Below, one piece after another: positions 5,442 to 13,737 of a stretch of DNA of 26,128 nucleotides. The position numbers and the translations under genes are program-made. Origin of the DNA: 2-01-FULL-33-17 sp964401705 (GTDB lineage Bacteria > Patescibacteriota > Minisyncoccia > Phycocordibacterales > UBA9973). Every line of letters starts with the position of its first letter. The first letter of the stretch is position 1. The DNA lies in assembly GCA_964401705.1 (NCBI GenBank), contig CAYNZJ010000011.1, positions 1 through 26,128 on the forward strand, written 5' to 3'. The notes under the pieces were generated by a model that searched no databases, was not told where the DNA came from, and saw nothing but the letters and a program-made list of their open reading frames with translations.

Positions 5442-8400
5442 ATGGAAGAAGAAAAAAATACATCAAACAAATCAGCATCAGCTCTTCGTGAAGAGTCGGT
5501 TTTACAGTTTTGGAAAGATAATCAAATTTTTGAAAAAACTTTAGAGAAAAATAAAGATGGTAAAAAGTTTGTTTTCTTTGAAGGTCCTCCAACTGCGAAT
5601 GCTAAACCAGCATTGCATCATTTAGAAGCTCGAGCTTTTAAAGATGTTATTCCACGTTATAAAACAATGCAAGGTTTTAATGTACCGCGTCGCGCTGGGT
5701 GGGATACTCATGGCTTGCCGGTAGAATTACAAATTGAAAAAAAGTTATGTCTAACTTCGAAAAAAGAAATCGAGCAATATGGTGTTGCTCAGTTTAACAA
5801 AGAATGTAAAGACAGTGTTTTTGAATACATCGGCGAATGGGAAAAATTTACCGACCGTATTGGTTATTGGGTTGATAAAGAAAAGGCGTACTATACTTTT
5901 GATACAAATTATATTGAATCATTATGGAGTATTGTTGGGCATGTTAATGAACAAAATTTACTTTATAAAGATTACAAAGTCGTACCATGGTGCCCACGAT
6001 GTGGCACCGGGCTTTCGTCGCATGAATTAGCTCAAGGATACCAAGATGTAAAAGATTTATCAGTATATGCCAAGTTTAAAATAGTAGGCCAAGAAAACAC
6101 ATACTTACTTGCATGGACTACAACACCATGGACACTACCAGGTAATGTTGGGCTTGCTGTTGGTGATAAAATTACATATGAAAAAATAAATTTCGGATCT
6201 GATCTAGATGAAAATTTAACTGAACATGGTTGGGTTGCAAAAGATATAATCGATCAAGCTTTTGGTGATGATGATTTTGGTTCATTGTTTGGGAAAATGG
6301 TTGTAAGAACACGCGAAGTAGTAAAAGGCTCAGATCTTGTTGGTCTTGAATACGAACCACTTTACCCATATTTAAAAAATATAATCACAGGGTCTGAATC
6401 CGAGAAGATACAAAAAGCTTACAAGGTTTATGTAGCTGATTTTGTAACCACAACTGACGGTACTGGAATAGTTCATACAGCTGTTATGTATGGGCAAGAT
6501 GATTTTGCATTAGGGACAGATGTTGGTCTACCTAAATTTCATACAGTTGATGAGACTGGGCATTTTGTTAACGGTACTGATTTTCTGCAAGGACGATTTG
6601 TTAAAGATGAAGAAGTTGCAATTGATATAATTAAAGATTTAGCACATCGCGGGCTTTTATTTAAAAAAGAAAAATACGAACACAGCTACCCACATTGTTG
6701 GCGATGTAAAATTCCTCTTATATATTACGCACGGGATTCTTGGTATATTGCTATGTCACAACTTCGCGATAAAATGGTTCACGAAAATGAAACTATAAAC
6801 TGGGAGCCAGAACATATCCGTGCGGGCCGATTCGGGGAATGGTTAGTTGGTATTAAAGACTGGGCAATTTCACGTGAGCGTTATTGGGGTACACCACTAC
6901 CTATTTGGCTATCTAGTGATGGTAATAAAATTGTAGTTGATTCTTTTGATACTCTTAAAAAATATACCAAAAAATCAGGGAATAAATATTTCTTAATGCG
7001 TCATGGTGAAGCTGAAAATAATATAAAAAGTATTTGGGATTCTGTTATAACAAGTACAGTTAAACTAACTGATAAAGGTATCGATCAAGTTAAAGATTCT
7101 GCAATTGGTTTAAAAGATAAAAATATTGATCTTATAATTTGCTCACCGCTTCTTCGAACCAAGATGACCGCCGAATTAGTAGCGGAAACTATTGGTTATG
7201 ATAAATCGCAAATTATATTTGATGAAAGATTGCGCGAAATAAATCCAGGAGATATTTATCAAGGTAAACATTTGGATGAATTTTTGGGGCTTTTCCCAGT
7301 TTATAAAAACCGTTATACCATTAAAAATGAACATGGTGAGAACTATCAAGATGTTAAAAATCGCATGATGGGATTTTTGTATGAAATCGAGCAAAAATAT
7401 CAAGGTAAAAATATTTTGATTCTTTCTCATGGTAGTCCAATTCTAAATATGAAAATTGGCGCAATGGGTATACCAGTAAACGAGACTCCAAATGATGTCG
7501 AGGAACTTTATTATCCTAAAAATGCCGAATGGAAAGAATTAGAATTTACGCCACTGCCACATAACCCAAATTATGAACTGGACCCACACCGGCCATTTAT
7601 CGACGATGTTGTCTTAGAAAAAGATGGTATTGAATATCATCGTACAAAAGAAGTTATGGATGTTTGGTTTGATTCCGGAGCCATGCCTTTTGCTCAGGAC
7701 CACTTTATGTTTAAAGATAAAAACATACTTGAAAAAGTATTTACTAAAGATGACTTGGATTATCCTGCTGATTTTATTTCAGAAGCAATCGATCAAACTC
7801 GTGGGTGGTTCTACACTCTGCATGCTGTTGGTGCACTAACCGGCAAAGGTAAAGCTTATAAAAATGTTATTTGTTTGGGTCACTTATTAGACGCAAATGG
7901 TAAAAAAATGTCTAAATCAATTGGTAATATTGTCGAGCCATGGAGCATGATGGATAAATATGGTGCAGATACACTTCGTTTGTGGATGTATTCAGTTAAT
8001 CAACCAGGGGACAGTAAAAATTTTGATGAAAAGACTGTAAAAGAAACTGAAGGTAAAATTTTAACATTACTTTACAATGTACTATCTTTTTATGATTTGT
8101 ATCGTGATAAAGGTTTAGAAAATAATAATATCCCAAACGGAGATAATGTTTTAGATCAATGGATATTAGCTAAATTAAATGAGCTTGTTTTAAGCATGAC
8201 TAATAATTTAGATGGTTATAAATTGCTTGAACCAGTGCGCGAAATGCGTGAATTCATCGGTGACTTGTCGACTTGGTATTTGCGTCGTTCACGTGACCGA
8301 TTAAAAGACGGCGACGTTGATGCTAAAAAGACATTGTATTATGTATTAAAAACTACAGCTAAATTATTGGCTCCATTTGCGCCATTTTCCGCAGATGACA

Positions 8401-8945
8401 TTTGGCAAAAGTTAAAAACAAATGATGATGTATTGTCTGTACACTTAGCTGAATGGCCAAAAGCGCAAGTTCTAGTTTCTAGCGAACAGGTGTTAGTTGA
8501 AATGCAAAAAGTCCGCGATGTTTGTACTGAAGGTAATGCACTGCGTAAAAAATTAAATATTGCCGTTAAACAACCACTGGCTTCATTTACAATAGTGGGA
8601 GAGCTTTCAAGTAATTATTTTGAAATCATTAAAGATGAATTAAACGTTAAAAATATTTTAATTGGTACTGAATTTGCCTATGATACCATTATCACTCCTG
8701 AATTAAAACGCGAGGGGAATTATCGTGAACTGGTGCGTGCGCTTCAAGATTTGCGTAAAGAAACCGGCTTAACACCAGATGATATGATTAATTTAAAGAT
8801 TTCAGAAAATAGTAAAGATTTACTGGATGGGTTTACTGATGATTTGAAAAAGACCGTGCAAATTGAAGATATTGAATTTATAGGTGGCGAAAATGAAATA
8901 AATATTGACGGACAAGTTTATAAAATTAATATAGAAAAGTGTTAA
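5442..8945 (+). CDS. ileS: Isoleucyl-tRNA synthetase with inserted histidine phosphatase domain
   Basis: This class I synthetase charges tRNA-Ile; at 1167 aa it is longer than the usual ~1040. The HIGH position reads A57-L58-H59-H60, an altered form. The CP1 editing domain has TTTPWTLPGN (226-235) and a GTGIVH...GQDD segment (340-354). Zinc-type Cys motifs are CPRC (184-187) and HCWRC (418-422). KMSKS is at 822-826, followed by an anticodon-binding C-terminal region. Eukaryote-like (type 2) features dominate. Between the RYWGTPLPIW segment and HRPFID, about residues 514-690 form a histidine phosphatase domain with RHG (520-522), R572, E599 and SHG (662-664), so its catalytic set looks complete. 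Expression is governed by the T-box upstream. The start at 5442 has no Shine-Dalgarno. Confidence 0.96.
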   Translation: MEEEKNTSNKSASALREESVLQFWKDNQIFEKTLEKNKDGKKFVFFEGPPTANAKPALHHLEARAFKDVIPRYKTMQGFNVPRRAGWDTHGLPVELQIEKKLCLTSKKEIEQYGVAQFNKECKDSVFEYIGEWEKFTDRIGYWVDKEKAYYTFDTNYIESLWSIVGHVNEQNLLYKDYKVVPWCPRCGTGLSSHELAQGYQDVKDLSVYAKFKIVGQENTYLLAWTTTPWTLPGNVGLAVGDKITYEKINFGSDLDENLTEHGWVAKDIIDQAFGDDDFGSLFGKMVVRTREVVKGSDLVGLEYEPLYPYLKNIITGSESEKIQKAYKVYVADFVTTTDGTGIVHTAVMYGQDDFALGTDVGLPKFHTVDETGHFVNGTDFLQGRFVKDEEVAIDIIKDLAHRGLLFKKEKYEHSYPHCWRCKIPLIYYARDSWYIAMSQLRDKMVHENETINWEPEHIRAGRFGEWLVGIKDWAISRERYWGTPLPIWLSSDGNKIVVDSFDTLKKYTKKSGNKYFLMRHGEAENNIKSIWDSVITSTVKLTDKGIDQVKDSAIGLKDKNIDLIICSPLLRTKMTAELVAETIGYDKSQIIFDERLREINPGDIYQGKHLDEFLGLFPVYKNRYTIKNEHGENYQDVKNRMMGFLYEIEQKYQGKNILILSHGSPILNMKIGAMGIPVNETPNDVEELYYPKNAEWKELEFTPLPHNPNYELDPHRPFIDDVVLEKDGIEYHRTKEVMDVWFDSGAMPFAQDHFMFKDKNILEKVFTKDDLDYPADFISEAIDQTRGWFYTLHAVGALTGKGKAYKNVICLGHLLDANGKKMSKSIGNIVEPWSMMDKYGADTLRLWMYSVNQPGDSKNFDEKTVKETEGKILTLLYNVLSFYDLYRDKGLENNNIPNGDNVLDQWILAKLNELVLSMTNNLDGYKLLEPVREMREFIGDLSTWYLRRSRDRLKDGDVDAKKTLYYVLKTTAKLLAPFAPFSADDIWQKLKTNDDVLSVHLAEWPKAQVLVSSEQVLVEMQKVRDVCTEGNALRKKLNIAVKQPLASFTIVGELSSNYFEIIKDELNVKNILIGTEFAYDTIITPELKREGNYRELVRALQDLRKETGLTPDDMINLKISENSKDLLDGFTDDLKKTVQIEDIEFIGGENEINIDGQVYKINIEKC

Positions 8946-8962
8946 TAAATAAAAATATTTTT

Positions 8963-8971
8963 TGATATAAT
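8963..8971 (+). promoter_or_regulatory. Extended -10 promoter, leaderless recO
   Basis: TGATATAAT ends 6 nt before the ATG at 8978, placing the transcription start on the start codon. Confidence 0.65.
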
Positions 8972-8977
8972 TAAACT

Positions 8978-9559
8978 ATGGCATATGATGTATATACAGT
9001 ATCGGGGATAGTGCTTGATGTTTGGAACCATAAAGAATGGGATAAAAAGTTTACTTTTTTTTCTAAAGAATATGGAATTATAAATATTACTGCAATAGGA
9101 ACCCAAAGACCAGGGTCAAAAATGCGTGGATTTATAAATCGGTTTTGTAATATTTCCATTGATATTGTCCACGGTAAAACAGGATACAGGCTTATTCGCG
9201 CTCGGAGCAATACTTCTGGGTTTTTAATTCACAAAAAAGAATCGTATTTTATTCTTTCAAGGATTTCTAAATTATTTATGGGGTTACTACCGGATAATGT
9301 GCCTCATTATGAATCTTTTTTACTATTTGTTCATCTTGGTAAATATTTGGAAAATAATCTAATATTAAAAGATAATAGTAATAAAATATTTTACGAAACA
9401 GCATTAAGATTATTAGCTATCTTAGGGTATCACAGATTAGATGATTCTGTTTTTGATTTAGCTAAATTTAATGAATTTAATTTAAAAATAAATGAAGCAT
9501 CTTTAGTTAAAGAATATGAAAATATATTAACTGAAAATGGTTTAGCAAATATGATATAA
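8978..9559 (+). CDS. recO: DNA repair protein RecO (short form)
   Basis: This 193-aa protein matches the N-terminal part of RecO: an OB-fold region (about residues 1-80) beginning with VSGIVLD, then FFSKEYGIINITAIG, followed by a helical region. RecO binds single-stranded DNA and, with RecR, helps load RecA on gaps. It is clearly shorter than typical RecO (about 240 aa) and no CxxC zinc-binding pairs are present in the C-terminal half. Assignment rests on the overall pattern rather than a catalytic motif, since RecO has none. The ATG at 8978 is supported by a perfectly spaced -10 box. The stop codon overlaps the -10 box of the next gene. Confidence 0.72.
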   Translation: MAYDVYTVSGIVLDVWNHKEWDKKFTFFSKEYGIINITAIGTQRPGSKMRGFINRFCNISIDIVHGKTGYRLIRARSNTSGFLIHKKESYFILSRISKLFMGLLPDNVPHYESFLLFVHLGKYLENNLILKDNSNKIFYETALRLLAILGYHRLDDSVFDLAKFNEFNLKINEASLVKEYENILTENGLANMI

Positions 9560-9560
9560 T
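9552..9560 (+). promoter_or_regulatory. Extended -10 overlapping the recO stop codon
   Basis: TGATATAAT ends 6 nt before the ATG at 9567, and the TAA inside it (9557-9559) is the recO stop codon. The same bases serve as stop codon and promoter. Confidence 0.65.
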
Positions 9561-9566
9561 AGATCT

Positions 9567-11459
9567 ATGAAAATTAGTGATGAAAATGAATCTGATTTTA
9601 TAGAGCAAGAAGAAAACAAACTGTACAGTACTTCTTCTGTTGGCCCTAAATTAAAACAACATCCTTTAGAAGGTACGTCATTTAAATTACGCAAGCCTTT
9701 TTCTTTGGAAAATAATATAAATAAAGATAAAATCAATCATCGCTCATCATTAGCAAAAAGATTTTTTTTAGCTTCTCTTTTAGTTTTAGGATTAGCCATT
9801 GTTTATACAGGGTATCGTTTATTTTTTTCAGAATCACGCGAGGATTTTATTTCGAAGCATATTGATATTTCTATGGAGACAGCTCCTTTTACCAGAGGGG
9901 GAGAATCATTGCCTATTTCCATCAGTGTTGTAAATCGTAATAATACAGCATTAAAAAATGTTCATGTTGAAGTTGAATATCCACGGGGTAGTATTGAAGA
10001 ATCAAGAGATGATTTTGATCGTGTCCGGATTGATTTACCAGACATTCCAGCCGGTGCAAAGGTTAATAAAAATATTTCCGTTATTCTTTATGGGGAACAA
10101 GGTAGTACTAAAAAAATAAAATCAACCATGGAATATAGTTTACCTGATTCATCTTTAAGTTACACAAAAATTGCAAATACAGAACTAACAATTTCTAGTT
10201 CACCAATAATTCTTGAAGTTGATGCCCCTAAAGAAATTTCTCCAAGTCAGTTATATACATTGCGATTACGAATAACTCAAAATACTAAGACTTTACCAGT
10301 AGGAGCTTTGGTTTCAATAGTTTTCCCAAGAGATTTTTCAGTAGAGTCGGTCTCACGTCAACCAACATTTAATGTTGGAACTTGGGCACTAAAAACCCAA
10401 AAAGAAGGGGACTATGAAGATATTACTGTAACCGGGAGATTTAGTTCCCAAGAAGGTGATGAAAGATCTTTTAGATTTTTTGCCGGAGTACCTAGTGAAT
10501 CATCAGGTACAGACATCAAAACTAGTTATGTTTCAAGAACACATGTCGTGTCGCTAAATAGACCAATACTAGATGCATACCTTTTACTTGGTAACGAGAA
10601 GGCTAAAATCATTGCTGTTCCTCCGGATAGTTATGTTCAAGGAGAATTAGTTTATCGTAACCGAGGGAATGTATCAGTTTTTGATCCTGTTTTTAGAATT
10701 AATGTTTCTGGTTCTGCATTAGACGAAGGATCTATTTTGCCTTATGAAGGGTTTTATAATTCTGCAAAAAATGAATTAATTTGGGATAAAAATATTAATC
10801 CAGAACTAGCAGTAATTCCTGCCGGTAAAGAGGGTCGTTTGGCTTTTACTTTTCGAGTTTTACCTAAAAATATCGATGCCCCATCAGTAGTCAAAGAGCC
10901 AGTTGTGAATCTATCATTATCTTTTTCTGGAATAAGAGATGATGGCAGTAATGTTGTTCAAAATTTAGAAAATATTGAAACTGGTGCTGTTAGAATAACA
11001 ACCGAACCATCAATCAAAGTTGAAAATATTTTTGCCTCGGGGGAACTTCCACCAAAAGTTGAATCCGAAACAGTTTATCAAATTAGTTTATCAGTAAACA
11101 ATACTCATAATGATATAACAGGTGGTAAATTAACTGCTAAATTACCATTTTATGTTAAATGGGTTGGCAAGGTTACTAAAAATGAAAAAGTCACATATAA
11201 CCCAGACACAAGAGAAATCGTTTGGACTTTAGGTAATATTGCTAGTGGTGCCGGTAATAATTCAGCCGAAAGAAATGCCGCTATTCAAGTATCTATTTCT
11301 CCATCTCTTTCCCAAATTGATTCATCCCCAGAATTGTTACAAAATATTCGTTTTACTGGGACTGATTTATTCTCAAATAAAGACGTAAAAGCAGTGTTTA
11401 ATAATATAACAACTCGATTAACCAACGGATCTTCTAAAGATGCTGTTGTTGTTCAGTAA
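9567..11459 (+). CDS. Membrane-anchored surface protein with beta-sandwich-like repeats
   Basis: This 630-aa protein has a hydrophilic, Lys/Ser-rich N-terminal tail (1-64), one TM segment (about 65-87, LASLLVLGLAIVY core) and a large C-terminal region of about 540 residues. That region is rich in Thr, Ser, Val and Asn with beta-strand-like periodicity. Phrases such as NRNNTALKNVHVEVEYP, YRNRGNVSVFDPVFRINV and NNTHNDITGGKLTAKLP recur about every 150-200 residues. They resemble DUF11 or CARDB-like extracellular beta-sandwich domains, which compare a noun-like 'N..N...' strand and a proline-rich edge. The likely topology is N-terminus in, bulk outside. No catalytic motif is seen. An adhesin or cell-envelope scaffold role is inference. 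The gene has its own leaderless promoter. Confidence 0.72.
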   Translation: MKISDENESDFIEQEENKLYSTSSVGPKLKQHPLEGTSFKLRKPFSLENNINKDKINHRSSLAKRFFLASLLVLGLAIVYTGYRLFFSESREDFISKHIDISMETAPFTRGGESLPISISVVNRNNTALKNVHVEVEYPRGSIEESRDDFDRVRIDLPDIPAGAKVNKNISVILYGEQGSTKKIKSTMEYSLPDSSLSYTKIANTELTISSSPIILEVDAPKEISPSQLYTLRLRITQNTKTLPVGALVSIVFPRDFSVESVSRQPTFNVGTWALKTQKEGDYEDITVTGRFSSQEGDERSFRFFAGVPSESSGTDIKTSYVSRTHVVSLNRPILDAYLLLGNEKAKIIAVPPDSYVQGELVYRNRGNVSVFDPVFRINVSGSALDEGSILPYEGFYNSAKNELIWDKNINPELAVIPAGKEGRLAFTFRVLPKNIDAPSVVKEPVVNLSLSFSGIRDDGSNVVQNLENIETGAVRITTEPSIKVENIFASGELPPKVESETVYQISLSVNNTHNDITGGKLTAKLPFYVKWVGKVTKNEKVTYNPDTREIVWTLGNIASGAGNNSAERNAAIQVSISPSLSQIDSSPELLQNIRFTGTDLFSNKDVKAVFNNITTRLTNGSSKDAVVVQ

Positions 11460-11471
11460 TATTATATTTTG

Positions 11472-11480
11472 TGCTAAAAT
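11472..11480 (+). promoter_or_regulatory. Extended -10 promoter, leaderless glyS
   Basis: TGCTAAAAT ends 6 nt before the ATG at 11487. No Shine-Dalgarno is present. Confidence 0.6.
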
Positions 11481-11486
11481 ACCAAA

Positions 11487-12866
11487 ATGGAAGAAAATAC
11501 AGATTTATTTGAAAAGATAATTAACCTTACTAAAAGGCGTGGTTTTGTGTATCCGTCTAGTGAAATTTATGGAGGTTTTGGTGGGGTATACGACTATGGC
11601 CCAATGGGGGTGCTACTGGCTAATAATATAAAAAACCATTGGTGGAAAATCATGGTTCAAAAAAGGCAAGACATTGTTGGACTGGATAGCTCCATTTTTA
11701 TGTCACCTAAAATCTGGATGGCGTCAGGGCATGTTGGTGGGTTTTCTGACCCATTAATGGAAAATAAAAAAACTCATGAAAGAGTCCGAGCTGATCATAT
11801 ACTAGAAGACATTGGTGTTATTGCTGATGAAAAAATGAGCATTGATGAAATCAATAATTTACTTGTTTCTAATAAAGATGCTTTAAAAGAAAAAGGAATT
11901 AACATCGATGATTATACTCCTGCTAAAAAATTTAATTTGTTAGTTGAATCAAATCTGGGGAACTTTACCGATAATAACGATGAACCAGTGTACCTTCGTG
12001 GTGAGACTTGCCAAGGTATTTATGTAAACTATAAAAATGTTTTTGATACTACAAATGTAAAAATGCCTTTTGGAATAGCACAAATTGGTAAAGCTTTTCG
12101 TAATGAAATTGCAGCCAGACAATTTATTTTCCGAACTCGTGAATTTGAACAAATGGAAATGCAATATTTTGTAAAACCAGATATTGAAATGTCTGAATAT
12201 GAAAAACTCAAACAATACCGCTGGGATGCTTTAATTTCACTTGGTTTAAAGCCCGAGAATTTAAAATGGCACAAACATGATAATTTGGTTTTTTATGCTA
12301 AAGAAGCTTATGACATTGAATTCAAATATCCTTTTGGTTTTAAAGAATTAGAAGGTATTCATGCCCGGGGGAATTATGATTTAACTCAGCATCAAAATCA
12401 TAGTGGTCAAAAATTAGAATATTTTGATGAAGAAACAAAAGAGCATTTTATCCCACATATTATAGAATCCAGTATTGGTGTTGGGCGATTATTTTTAGCT
12501 GTACTTTGCCAAAGCTATACCGAAGAAGCCGTAGGTGACGAGACTAGAATTGTTTTAAAAATCCCTAAAAATATTGCACCTATCCAAGTTGCAATTCTTC
12601 CACTTTCTAAAAAAGAAGAATTATCTACACCAGCTAATAAACTATTTCAAGACTTGTCGGATTATTTTATGTGTCAATATGATGAGACGCAAAGCATTGG
12701 TAAAAGATATCGTCGTCAAGATGAAATTGGTACACCATATTGTATTACTTATGATTTTGATAGTATCAACGATAATGCCGTAACCGTAAGAGACCGCGAT
12801 ACAATGGAGCAGGAAAGAATCCCAGTTAGTGAATTAGTTAATTATTTACAAGCTAAATTTAAATAG
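11487..12866 (+). CDS. glyS: Glycyl-tRNA synthetase, homodimeric type
   Basis: This 459-aa class II synthetase attaches glycine to tRNA-Gly. It belongs to the single-chain alpha2 type rather than the alpha2beta2 type (glyQ/glyS of E. coli). The N-terminus with GFVYPSSEIYGG and YDYGPMG is diagnostic. GRP-type motif 2 is seen as FRNEI followed by RTREFEQMEMQYF, and motif 3 as the GVGR segment near residue 330. The C-terminal anticodon-binding domain starts around PIQVAILPLSKK. Its length matches the compact bacterial form. The ATG at 11487 fits the -10 box upstream. A very small acidic ORF begins one base after its stop. Confidence 0.96.
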   Translation: MEENTDLFEKIINLTKRRGFVYPSSEIYGGFGGVYDYGPMGVLLANNIKNHWWKIMVQKRQDIVGLDSSIFMSPKIWMASGHVGGFSDPLMENKKTHERVRADHILEDIGVIADEKMSIDEINNLLVSNKDALKEKGINIDDYTPAKKFNLLVESNLGNFTDNNDEPVYLRGETCQGIYVNYKNVFDTTNVKMPFGIAQIGKAFRNEIAARQFIFRTREFEQMEMQYFVKPDIEMSEYEKLKQYRWDALISLGLKPENLKWHKHDNLVFYAKEAYDIEFKYPFGFKELEGIHARGNYDLTQHQNHSGQKLEYFDEETKEHFIPHIIESSIGVGRLFLAVLCQSYTEEAVGDETRIVLKIPKNIAPIQVAILPLSKKEELSTPANKLFQDLSDYFMCQYDETQSIGKRYRRQDEIGTPYCITYDFDSINDNAVTVRDRDTMEQERIPVSELVNYLQAKFK

Positions 12867-12867
12867 T

Positions 12868-12987
12868 ATGAAATTTGAAGATAGTTATTTGGATAATCTA
12901 GATGAAGAAGAATTAGAAAAAGGGGACCAAGATACTGACACTGCTTCATCAGATGATGACGAAGAAGATACAGATAGTGGGTATTAA
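12868..12987 (+). CDS. Tiny acidic protein, 39 aa, coupled to glyS
   Basis: The ORF begins with an ATG one base after the glyS stop and encodes 39 residues beginning MKFEDSYLDNLDEEELEKG. Almost half of all residues are Asp or Glu, with a DDDEED run near the end, so it must be strongly negative and probably disordered. The tight spacing argues for translation coupled to glyS. Its TAA stop overlaps, out of phase, the stop of the convergent glycosyltransferase gene. The extreme composition and placement suggest a real small protein, but nothing indicates its function. Confidence 0.55.
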   Translation: MKFEDSYLDNLDEEELEKGDQDTDTASSDDDEEDTDSGY

Positions 12988-13703
12988 GAATTTTTGTTTT
13001 TAAAATACTCCATGATTTTTAAATTATCATGATGCCATTTTTTATTTAAACTGGCTTGGTCTTTTATTTTTTCTTGCTCGGGTGACATTTTAGTATAAAC
13101 TATAGCATTCCAAATAATATCAAATTTACCAATTTGCTGTAATGATTTTGATAAATAATAATCTTCTGCCCAAAAATATAAATTTAAATCTTGCTTTAGC
13201 TTTATTATTGGTTCCAATCCACCAACTTTTTCATAATCAATCTTTCGGCATGCAAAATTTGCCCCAGATGCAAATTGAGACTCTTCATCTTTTATAAATT
13301 TTCTTCTAAAAAATTGCGAAAACATTAAAAATCTCCAAAATAAATTATTATTCATTATTAAACGTCCACCAACAATTGTATTTTCAGGATTTAGTATTAA
13401 TGGTTTAATAATATTTTTAATCCAATTTTTATCAGCCCAAGCGTCGCCATCGGTACAACAGATTATGTCACCAGTTACATTTTCAAAGCCTTTTATTCGA
13501 GCATAAGGCATACCAACTGGTCCATTATATTCGATTAGTTTAATTTCAGGATAATTTTGTGCAATTTTAATAGTCCCATCAGTACAATTGTGAGCAATTA
13601 AAACTATCTCATCGGGTTTTTGAGTTTGATTTAAGATGCTTTCTATACACCTTTTTATCCACTCTTCTTCATTATGGGCAATAATTAATACCGAAATTTT
13701 CAT
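12984..13703 (-). CDS. Family 2 glycosyltransferase
   Basis: This 239-aa protein has the GT-A fold signature of family 2. It starts with an ISVLIIAHNEEEWIKRCIESI strand-helix, followed by a nucleotide-binding segment and a DxD-like TDGDAW motif for metal and sugar-nucleotide binding. A WAEDYYLS segment near residue 190 is the likely catalytic-base region. There is no TM segment, so it probably acts on the cytoplasmic face, adding a sugar to a lipid or polymer that cannot be named. Its ATG is 6 nt from a minus-strand extended -10 box. Its stop overlaps the stop of the acidic ORF, and no terminator separates them. Confidence 0.88.
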   Translation of the reverse strand: MKISVLIIAHNEEEWIKRCIESILNQTQKPDEIVLIAHNCTDGTIKIAQNYPEIKLIEYNGPVGMPYARIKGFENVTGDIICCTDGDAWADKNWIKNIIKPLILNPENTIVGGRLIMNNNLFWRFLMFSQFFRRKFIKDEESQFASGANFACRKIDYEKVGGLEPIIKLKQDLNLYFWAEDYYLSKSLQQIGKFDIIWNAIVYTKMSPEQEKIKDQASLNKKWHHDNLKIMEYFKNKNS

Positions 13704-13709
13704 AAACTG

Positions 13710-13718
13710 ATTATATCA
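13710..13718 (-). promoter_or_regulatory. Extended -10 promoter, leaderless glycosyltransferase
   Basis: Read on the minus strand, TGATATAAT is followed by 6 nt and then the ATG at 13703. It lies only 4 bp from the divergent -10 at 13723. Confidence 0.65.
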
Positions 13719-13722
13719 TTTG

Positions 13723-13731
13723 TGCTATAAT
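13723..13731 (+). promoter_or_regulatory. Extended -10 promoter, leaderless EamA gene
   Basis: TGCTATAAT ends 6 nt before the ATG at 13738. This rules out the in-frame TTG at 13720, which lies upstream of the promoter. Confidence 0.7.
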
Positions 13732-13737
13732 TTTTGT

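Noticed and set aside
6172..7430. Antisense ORFs of 65-84 aa and a same-strand 71-83 aa ORF inside ileS
   Set aside because: They lie in alternate frames of a well-supported gene and lack promoters and recognisable protein features.
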